The notes under the pieces: model-generated | Told to the model about the DNA's origin: nothing | Databases searched by the model: none | The model's input: only the letters and a program-made list of their open reading frames with translations | Assembly: GCA_046712825.1 (NCBI GenBank) | Contig: JBKKCR010000026.1 | Location: 1-13,941 of the forward strand | Length of the DNA stretch: 13,941 nucleotides | Direction: 5' to 3' | Source of the DNA: DATFGK01 sp046712825 | Lineage (GTDB): Bacteria; Actinomycetota; AC-67 | Part shown: positions 9,401-13,941 of the stretch, piece by piece | Layout of the letters: the number at the start of each line of letters is the position of its first letter | Numbering within the stretch: the stretch's first letter is position 1 | Made by a program: the position numbers and the translations under genes

Positions 9401-9962
9401 CGACCTGATCGTCTACGACCCAGAGGATCCGGGGCGCGAGGCGGTGCGTTTCACGTTCCCGCGGCAGCCGCGCGGGCGCTTCTTGAACATCGCCGACTTC
9501 TTCCGGCCGGTGTCGAGCGGCGAGATGGACACCGTCGCGTTCCACGTCGTCACCATGGGCTCGAAGATCAGCGAGCGCGCCGCCGAGCTCTTCGAGGCGA
9601 ACGAGTACCGCGACTACCTGTATCTGCACGGGATGGGCGTCGAGATGGCAGAAGCGCTGGCCGAGTTCTGGCACAAGCGCATCCGCCAGGAGCTCGGCTT
9701 CGCGGACGAGGACGGCGCCACCGTCGACGATCTCTTCGACCAGGGCTACCGAGGCTCGCGCTACTCGTTCGGCTACCCGGCGTGCCCCAACCTGGAGGAT
9801 CAGAAGCAGATATTCGACCTGCTCGATCCAGAGCGGATCGGCGTCGGCCTGTCCGAGGAGTTCCAGCTCGTCCCCGAGCAGTCCACTTCGGCGATCATCG
9901 TCCACCACCCCGAGGCCAAGTACTTCTCCGTCGGCCGCGCCGCGATCAAGCCGCCGGAGTAG
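6489..9962 (+). CDS. metH: Cobalamin-dependent methionine synthase
   Basis: This 1157-residue cytosolic enzyme moves a methyl group from methyltetrahydrofolate through cobalamin to homocysteine. The homocysteine-binding domain (about 1-300) carries zinc ligands C221, C287 and C288. The pterin-binding domain starts near 330 (VIGERCNVQGSRKF). The cobalamin cap (about 620-705) and binding domain (about 715-840) follow, with D728-x-H730-x-x-G733 supplying the axial histidine. A charged Lys/Ala/Pro-rich linker lies at about 845-885. The activation domain ends the protein with R1091-x-x-x-G1095-YPACP, the AdoMet-binding signature. All modules and key residues are present, so it should be active and self-reactivating given a flavodoxin partner. 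The length is slightly below that of E. coli MetH. The start is set by homology (FDGAMGTQIQ begins at residue 15). No cobalamin riboswitch is visible upstream. Confidence 0.97.
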   Translation: MSDFLAALRERVLIFDGAMGTQIQAADLSLDDYWNKEGSSEVLNLSKPDVIAQIHARYLEAGADAVETNTFGANLVVQAEYEMADQVYELNVTGARIAKEVASSFTDRRRWVIGSIGPGTKLPSLGHATFDELEASYEEQSRGLVDGGADVLIIETCQDMLQVKTAIAGAVSAFERTGKKLPLMVQVTIETTGTMLLGTEIAAALTALEPFGAIDVIGVNCATGPVEMTEHVRFLCQSSRKFVSVLPNAGLPELRHGKPYYPLSPEEFVRHHTVFVKEFGTNIAGGCCGTTPEHIKLLTDTLGGTEPKDRSNASLEPGSASLYVAQPFHQDTSFLVIGERCNVQGSRKFKELVGNEDFDATVRVAKEQTREGAHALDVSVDFTGRDGVADMAELISRFRTQVTLPLVLDSTEPQVIESGLKLLGGRSVINSINLEEGIGDDTRLMRNLRLAKKYGAACVALAIDEQGQATTKDWKLEVCKRLVDIAREQAGLQPQDLIFDTLVFPITTGMEEQRRAAIETLEAVKAVKEEIPGAFTSLGISNVSFGVSPAARQVLNSVFLHEAVQAGLDAAIVSPAQILPMNRIDERQREVALDIIYDRRRDGYDPLQTYIGLFEGVDFTRATKEDLSHLPLDERLKRRIIDGEREGLEADLDEALTQQPALEIINTHLLDGMKVVGELFGSGQMQLPFVLQSAETMKAAVAHLEPHMERAEGDGSKGKIVLATVKGDVHDIGKNLVDIILTNNGYTVFNLGIKQPITTIIEAAEREKADVIGLSGLLVKSTIIMREDLEELNRRDLHGYPVLLGGAALTRSYVEDDLRALYNGKVFYGRDAFEGLHKMDELMAEKRGGAAVDAAQKPKRVRATASKEQPEVPERSDVAIDVPVPAAPFLGSRVVKGLNTLEIASYLNKTALYRGQWQFRPKKGQKREEYDAYVEAEVDPIFRSTLDRCISEGLLFPAVVYGYFPAQSEGDDLIVYDPEDPGREAVRFTFPRQPRGRFLNIADFFRPVSSGEMDTVAFHVVTMGSKISERAAELFEANEYRDYLYLHGMGVEMAEALAEFWHKRIRQELGFADEDGATVDDLFDQGYRGSRYSFGYPACPNLEDQKQIFDLLDPERIGVGLSEEFQLVPEQSTSAIIVHHPEAKYFSVGRAAIKPPE

Positions 9963-10000
9963 CTTGGGAACCGAGGCGGCATCGCCGACGTCACAGGTCT

Positions 10001-10432
10001 ATGAAGATCGGGCTTGCCGCTATGGCTTTCGCTCTTGCGGCCGCATGCGGGTCGGCTACGGCCCCGCCTCTCGGCTCACCGAAGGATCTCGCTCCGGCCG
10101 TCACGCCGGCCCCCGGCAACTTCCGCCTCTACGTCTCCAACCAGAGCTTCGACCGCCCCACCGTGGACATCGCGGTCCTCATCGACGGGGTGCGGATCGC
10201 TGCCCAGGCGTTCGAGGTGAAAGGCCAGCACAACTGGATCGAGTTCGGCACGGAGCTGACCGCCGGCAAGCATGAGCTGCGGGTGGTCTCGGAGTCCGGC
10301 GACGCAGAGTTGATCAAGAGTTTCACAAGCGGGCCCCAGAACTGGGCCGTGCTCGACTACTGGTGCTGCAGCGAGCCGGACGACCCCAAGTTCACGTTCT
10401 CGATCAGCGATCAGCCCATCGGCTTCGCCTGA
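10001..10432 (+). CDS. Small putative lipoprotein, function unknown
   Basis: I do not recognise this 143-residue protein. The N terminus, MKIGLAAMAFALAAACGSA, is a short export signal with a loose lipobox ending at C16; the -3 residue is Ala where Leu is usual. A Pro/Ala-rich linker reaches to about residue 42. The remainder alternates short beta-like stretches, for example FRLYVSN, DIAVLIDG and KHELRVVSE, consistent with one small beta-sandwich. A WCC motif lies near the end. ATG at 10001 has only a weak AGG (spacing about 5), and the start is chosen by the signal peptide. It begins 38 nt after metH with no terminator between, so it may be transcribed with metH. Its separate function is shown by export, since MetH is cytosolic. 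Confidence 0.7.
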   Translation: MKIGLAAMAFALAAACGSATAPPLGSPKDLAPAVTPAPGNFRLYVSNQSFDRPTVDIAVLIDGVRIAAQAFEVKGQHNWIEFGTELTAGKHELRVVSESGDAELIKSFTSGPQNWAVLDYWCCSEPDDPKFTFSISDQPIGFA

Positions 10433-10467
10433 TCGCACACCAGAGCAAGCAGCGGTTCGGTCGGTTC

Positions 10468-10496
10468 TAGACAAACCGGTCACGGAATCGTAACTT
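10468..10496 (+). promoter_or_regulatory. Candidate lipase promoter
   Basis: TAGACA (10468-10473) matches the -35 hexamer TTGACA at five of six positions. Exactly 17 nt follow, then TAACTT (10491-10496), a TANNNT-type -10. Transcription would start near 10503 and give a leader of about 65 nt before the lipase ATG. That leader can form competing short stems (GGGCG 10510-10514 with CGCCC 10532-10536, or CCGGG 10535-10539 with CCCGG 10549-10553). They match no riboswitch class I know. Confidence 0.5.
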
Positions 10497-10511
10497 ACCC
10501 TCCGGTAACGG
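10476..10511 (+). repeat. Direct repeats CCGGTnACGG and GTnAC over the lipase promoter
   Basis: CCGGTCACGG (10476-10485) and CCGGTAACGG (10502-10511) differ at one base and lie 26 bp apart. Between them is another GTAAC (10490-10494), so GTCAC-N6-GTAAC occurs with the 11-bp period typical of OmpR-family response-regulator sites such as those of GlnR, MtrA and PhoP in actinobacteria. The repeats overlap the spacer and -10 of the candidate promoter. Operator function is inferred. Confidence 0.4.
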
Positions 10512-10567
10512 GCGTGCCATAGGTGCCGTCCCGCCCGGGATGGGGCAGCCCGGCCAGAGGGGGTTGT

Positions 10568-12310
10568 ATGCGGCCGCGCGCGCTGCTCGCCGTTCTGGGT
10601 CTGACCGCCGCACTGCTCGTGCCGTCGCTTGGGCGAGCCCATGAAGGGATCTATCCGATCCTGCTCGTCCACGGATGGACGGGAACCGGCGGCTCGTTCG
10701 ACGAGATGATCCCCAAGCTTCAGGCGCAAGGGTTCCCCGTACTCGACTGCAACTCCTCGCAGGGTGGAACACAGGCGCTGACGTACGCGCCGACGGCGGG
10801 CAGCCAGCACCTGTCGTATCTCGCCGGCAAGATCCTGCAGCCGGCGATCGATTCGTGTCTCACGGCGAACGGATACGCAACGACGCAGAAGATCGACATC
10901 GTCTCGCACTCGATGGGCGGACTCACCTCCCGCTTCCTCATCGAGAAAGGCGGAGCCGACGTCGAGAATTGGAGCGACGCCACGGGCTGGTCGGGGAACG
11001 GTGTCCCCGATGTGTCCACCAAGTGGAAGAACCAGGTCGACGACCTGATCATGCTCGGCACGCCGAACCACGGCACGATCCTCGGCTGGTTCCCATCGAC
11101 GCTGCCGCTCTTCGGCGTTTGGAACGCGTCCGGCGGCGACATGCGACCGGGCTCGCGGTTCCTGACCAACATGGGATACGCCGAGCCGGCCGGCGAGTAC
11201 TACTCGTGCGTCGGCGGCGACCCGTGGTACCTGCAGGCGCTGTCCTACGACTTCAACGGCGACGGCGTGTCGCACGGCTTCGACGGCGTCGTGCCCGCCG
11301 AGTCGCCGTTCCTGACCGGCTGCGACAACAACCTGGTCTCCTCGAACCACTCCGGGCTCCGAACCGATGACGCGCCGATCGATCTGGTGATCCAGACGCT
11401 CGGCTACACCTCGACGCAGACGGGGCTCGGCGGAGCGAACCTGGCCGGGCAGGCGACGATCCGCCTCGAGTACTTCCAGGTCGTCAACGACCACGACAAC
11501 GGGACGTCCGACGAATTCGAGTTCGAGATCTCGGTTGACTCGAACGGTGGCAACGACGGCTACTCGGTCGTGGAGACGCTGACACACAGCCAGGATGGAC
11601 CGTTCACGAAGGACTGGGGCAACGGCGGTCCCGGCACCAGCGTCGCCGTGAACCTGCCGGGAACGGCGCCGCGCATGGACGTCAAGGTGCGGGTCTGGGA
11701 GGACGATACGGGGTGGGGCGGCGGCCAGGAGTGCGTCTCGACGCACTACTTCACCGACATCACCCAGTCCGAGGACGTCGACGGCCTCGAGAGCATCTCC
11801 GCCGGCGGCGCCGACTGCGAGGGCGGTACGAACACGCTGAAGCTCTCCGTGAACGGCGTCACCAACGATCCGGGGAAGACCCGGCTGATCACGTTCGGGT
11901 TCGACAAGGCATACATCCAGGACAAGCACGAGCCGTGCTGCAACGGCGAGGTTCAGTTCACGCTCACGGCCGGCCGGCTCGGCTTCACGAGCACCTTCTA
12001 TCGCGGCGACCCCGGGACGAACACGCACTACTCGCGCGTGTCGAACACCTGGGTGAACATCGGAACGGACGCGAAGAACAACGGGCAGGTCGAGAGCGAA
12101 ACGATCTGGAAGATCCGGATGCTCAACGCGGCGACCTACCGCTTCGACGTTGCGTACTGGGAGGACGACGGGGGCTGGTCGAGCAGGGACGGCGGCAACG
12201 TCTACTTCGTGCAGAACGTGGTGTCGTCACAGGCGTCCGGCCGAACGAACTACACCGGGACGTCGCACGGGGACTACGACGCGTATCTGTACGTGATCGC
12301 GGAAGGCTAG
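10568..12310 (+). CDS. Secreted alpha/beta-hydrolase lipase with duplicated C-terminal beta domain
   Basis: This 580-residue exported triacylglycerol-lipase-like protein has a signal peptide (MRPRALLAVLGL..., likely cut after GRA at residue 24). The catalytic domain covers about 25-285. The oxyanion-hole HG is at 35-36, nucleophile S115 sits in SHSMGG, the probable acid D239 in FDGVVPAES, and the histidine H261 in SSNHSGL. The segment DFNGDG (228-233) could bind calcium. The C-terminal half (about 295-580) holds two related beta-rich units, marked by WEDDTGW (377-383) and WEDDGGW (531-537), each followed by a YF pair. ATG at 10568 is favoured over GTG at 10523 because AGAGGGGG lies 4 nt upstream and the signal peptide starts there. 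The acyl substrate is not predictable. Confidence 0.88.
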   Translation: MRPRALLAVLGLTAALLVPSLGRAHEGIYPILLVHGWTGTGGSFDEMIPKLQAQGFPVLDCNSSQGGTQALTYAPTAGSQHLSYLAGKILQPAIDSCLTANGYATTQKIDIVSHSMGGLTSRFLIEKGGADVENWSDATGWSGNGVPDVSTKWKNQVDDLIMLGTPNHGTILGWFPSTLPLFGVWNASGGDMRPGSRFLTNMGYAEPAGEYYSCVGGDPWYLQALSYDFNGDGVSHGFDGVVPAESPFLTGCDNNLVSSNHSGLRTDDAPIDLVIQTLGYTSTQTGLGGANLAGQATIRLEYFQVVNDHDNGTSDEFEFEISVDSNGGNDGYSVVETLTHSQDGPFTKDWGNGGPGTSVAVNLPGTAPRMDVKVRVWEDDTGWGGGQECVSTHYFTDITQSEDVDGLESISAGGADCEGGTNTLKLSVNGVTNDPGKTRLITFGFDKAYIQDKHEPCCNGEVQFTLTAGRLGFTSTFYRGDPGTNTHYSRVSNTWVNIGTDAKNNGQVESETIWKIRMLNAATYRFDVAYWEDDGGWSSRDGGNVYFVQNVVSSQASGRTNYTGTSHGDYDAYLYVIAEG

Positions 12311-12321
12311 AAGCAGGATCG

Positions 12322-12352
12322 GCGGGGCTGCTCAGAACAGGAGCAGCCCCGC
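12322..12352. terminator. Perfect 12-bp hairpin between convergent lipase and chrA genes
   Basis: GCGGGGCTGCTC (12322-12333) and GAGCAGCCCCGC (12341-12352) are exact complements around a 7-nt loop. The hairpin starts 12 nt after the lipase stop. It contains the last codons and the TGA of the convergent chrA gene. Neither strand has a U-run, so it is either a U-less terminator or an mRNA 3'-end stabiliser for both genes. Confidence 0.65.
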
Positions 12353-13495
12353 GATGCCTGCCAAGGCGACGATCACCGGCTCCTTCACTTTCCATCTCCA
12401 GAGCAACAGCAGCCCGATGATCGCGATCACGGCAGTCTCTACATCCACGATCGTGTCGCGTCCGATGATGATCGTGGCGCCGCCGATGGCGCCGGCAGCC
12501 GCGGCTGTGGCTCCCCGCACGAACGCCTGCAACTGCGGGTTCTCTTGGTGGCGGATGAACCAGGGGCCGGGGAGGACCACGCCGAGGTAGATCGGCGTGA
12601 AGATCGCCACGGTGGCGATCACTGCACCGGCGAGTCCGCCGACGAGGTAGCCGATGAACGTCGCGGTGATCACCACCGGGCCCGGGGTGATCAACCCCAT
12701 CGCGACGGCGTCGAGGAATTGTCTCTCGGTGAGCCAGTGGTGCTGCTCGACGACCCCTTCCCGGAGGAACGGCACGATCGCGAGCCCGCTGCCGAAGATG
12801 AACGCGCCGGCCTTGAGGAAGAACAAGAGCAGCGCCACTTGCGTTCCGGCTGTGGCGCCGGCGGTAAGGATCGCCTGCGCCAGAACGGGCGCGAAGATGA
12901 CCGAGTGCGTGCCGCGCGACAAGAACGAGGGCCGCGCTTCGAGGAGGAGCACAAATAGGCCGGCGCCGATGAAGAGCAGAGCGATCTCGGCGCCCGTCAC
13001 CGCGGTCACGGTGAGGGTGGTGAGGGCGATCGCCCACAGCTTGCGGTCCGTGTCGTTCGTCAATCGGGCGAGCTTGACCGCCGCTAGCGCGATGATCGCC
13101 AGCACGCCGGGGCCGATCCCGTAGAAGAGCGCCTGTACCCAGTCGAGGCCTTGGTAGCGCGTGTAGAAGTACGCGATCGCGAGGACGATCGTGAACGACG
13201 GCAGGATGAACGGGATGCTGATGGCGAACGCTCCGAACGCGCCACGTTGGAGGAACCCGACCCACATCGCGACTTGAGCGGCTAATGGGCCGGGCATCGT
13301 CTGGCCGAGCGCTACCCCGTTGAGGAACTGCTGCCGGTCGATCCACTCGCGCCGCTCGACCAGGTCTCGCTGCATGTAACCGACGGTCGCGATTGGCCCG
13401 CCGAAACCGAACGACCCCAGCCAGAGGAAGTAGCGGAGGAAATCTCGAAAAGGCCGCGTCGGCCCGGGTGCCTGGAGCGAAGGCTCTTGGGTCAC
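12332..13495 (-). CDS. chrA: Chromate transporter family (ChrA/CHR) membrane protein
   Basis: This 387-residue inner-membrane protein has two homologous Chromate_transp halves, the usual long-chain CHR layout. The first half has FGFGGP (29-34), YMQRDLVERREWID and PGP (68-70). The second repeats the pattern with FGSG (234-237), FLREGVVEQHHWLTERQF and PGP (271-273). Hydrophobic helices fill the remainder. Family members export chromate or, in some cases, related oxyanions, and true chromate export cannot be proved from sequence. The GTG start at 13495 overlaps the TGA of the upstream regulator as GTGA, and no Shine-Dalgarno is visible, so translation is probably coupled. Longer upstream starts would overlap the regulator in another frame. 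The stop codon lies inside the terminal hairpin. Confidence 0.88.
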   Translation of the reverse strand: MTQEPSLQAPGPTRPFRDFLRYFLWLGSFGFGGPIATVGYMQRDLVERREWIDRQQFLNGVALGQTMPGPLAAQVAMWVGFLQRGAFGAFAISIPFILPSFTIVLAIAYFYTRYQGLDWVQALFYGIGPGVLAIIALAAVKLARLTNDTDRKLWAIALTTLTVTAVTGAEIALLFIGAGLFVLLLEARPSFLSRGTHSVIFAPVLAQAILTAGATAGTQVALLLFFLKAGAFIFGSGLAIVPFLREGVVEQHHWLTERQFLDAVAMGLITPGPVVITATFIGYLVGGLAGAVIATVAIFTPIYLGVVLPGPWFIRHQENPQLQAFVRGATAAAAGAIGGATIIIGRDTIVDVETAVIAIIGLLLLWRWKVKEPVIVALAGIAGLLLF

Positions 13496-13941
13496 GTTGC
13501 CGGGGCGGAGGCCTTCTTGCGCGTCCGCGACGGGGGCACGGGGATAGTGTGCTGGACCCACACGCCGCCGGCGCGCCGGGCGAGGTCGGCGAACGTCGTG
13601 CGCTCGAGGATCGCGATGGTCGCGTCGCGCACCTCGCGCCATGTGTCGCGCATCGAGCATCCGAGCTCGACGGGGCAGGGCTCGGGCTCGCTCCGCGTAG
13701 CGCACGCGATCGGCGCGAGCGGACCCTGGAACAGTCGAACGACGCGCTCGAGCGTGATGTCCTCGGGCGTGTGGTTCAACCGGTAGCCTCCGCGAGGGCC
13801 GCGTTCCGACCGAACCATGCCGGCGCCGCGGAGCTGCGCCATGATCTGCTCGAGGATCGATGGCGGCACCTGGGTCCGCTGCGCGATCTCGGCCATCTTG
13901 AGGGCTCCGCCCTCCGTAAGGGCGAGCGCGAGCAGGGCGCG
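13492..13941 (-). CDS. Rrf2-family transcriptional regulator with IscR-like cysteine triplet (5' end outside window)
   Basis: 149 residues are visible. The reading frame stays open to the window edge, where it reads RALLALALTEGG, so the true start and about ten N-terminal residues are missing. The winged helix shows VPPSILEQIMAQLRGAGMV followed by GPRGGYRL, the Rrf2 recognition helix and wing. Three cysteines (codons at 13702-13704, 13675-13677 and 13657-13659; pattern C-x8-C-x5-C) sit where IscR and NsrR hold an Fe-S cluster; the second spacing matches those proteins and the first is longer. The protein probably senses redox, iron or NO through a cluster and controls its own operon with chrA, which overlaps it by 4 nt. 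The C-terminal tail is basic (SRTRKK). Its promoter lies beyond the window. Confidence 0.88.
   Translation of the reverse strand, partial: RALLALALTEGGALKMAEIAQRTQVPPSILEQIMAQLRGAGMVRSERGPRGGYRLNHTPEDITLERVVRLFQGPLAPIACATRSEPEPCPVELGCSMRDTWREVRDATIAILERTTFADLARRAGGVWVQHTIPVPPSRTRKKASAPAT

Noticed and set aside
6366..9908. Open reading frame of 1180 codons on the - strand opposite metH
   Set aside because: It mirrors metH in a high-GC genome where third-position G/C bias removes stop codons from the antisense frame. The translation is Arg/Leu/Asp/Val-rich without recognisable domains, and metH is complete with all active-site residues.
10523..10567. GTG start at 10523 for the lipase
   Set aside because: It would put a Gly/Pro-rich segment ahead of a well-formed signal peptide. 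The ATG at 10568 has AGAGGGGG upstream.
10497..10567. Possible c-di-AMP or c-di-GMP riboswitch in the lipase leader
   Set aside because: The leader is about 65 nt, too short for the c-di-AMP class, and the conserved cores of either class are not recognisable. Only short alternative stems are seen.
10076..12028. Long - strand reading frame of 650 codons over the lipoprotein and lipase
   Set aside because: It spans two + strand genes and the promoter between them, has biased composition and no domain signature. It is an antisense shadow.
13496..13705. Upstream start near 13705 for chrA
   Set aside because: The added sequence is Arg-rich, out of frame over the Rrf2 coding region, and unlike any CHR N terminus. 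The 4-nt GTGA overlap is the usual coupled arrangement.

Overview
The window looks like the chromosome of an uncultured, high-GC, Gram-positive-type bacterium, most likely in or near Actinomycetota. Four observations support this: a 16S rRNA 3' region that reads like actinobacterial 16S near its end, an LPXTG-type cell-wall sorting signal on a secreted peptidase, TANNNT-type -10 boxes placed directly in front of start codons (leaderless style), and a strong G/C preference at third codon positions. The genus cannot be named from the sequence alone.

Layout. Positions 1-701 are the 3' part of a 16S rRNA gene on the + strand. Two hairpins (710-742 and 788-818) follow it, and no tRNA, 23S or 5S comes after. 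Then a secreted, wall-anchored M14 zinc carboxypeptidase (961-3756) and an orphan RmlC-family sugar-nucleotide epimerase (3806-4342) lie on the + strand. They converge, across a bidirectional terminator (4348-4370), on a secreted Asp-box beta-propeller protein (4391-6313, - strand). From the divergent gap 6314-6488, cobalamin-dependent methionine synthase metH (6489-9962) runs rightward. It is followed by a small putative lipoprotein (10001-10432) and a secreted alpha/beta-hydrolase lipase with a duplicated C-terminal domain (10568-12310). A perfect 12-bp hairpin (12322-12352) separates the lipase from a convergent - strand operon. That operon holds an Rrf2-family regulator with an IscR-like cysteine triplet (13492-13941, cut by the window end) and a chromate-transporter-family protein (12332-13495), which overlap by 4 nt.

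How the genes fit together. The M14 peptidase, Asp-box propeller, lipoprotein and lipase are all exported or surface proteins, which suggests a heterotrophic cell that degrades external protein and lipid. metH is housekeeping. The clearest regulatory unit is Rrf2-ChrA, where a probable Fe-S sensor is translationally coupled to an anion transporter.

No phage, insertion sequence, CRISPR array or defence island is visible. The features most worth following up are the unlinked 16S gene, the Rrf2-ChrA pair, the wall-anchored peptidase, the lipase promoter with spaced GTnAC repeats, and the duplicated lipase tail.
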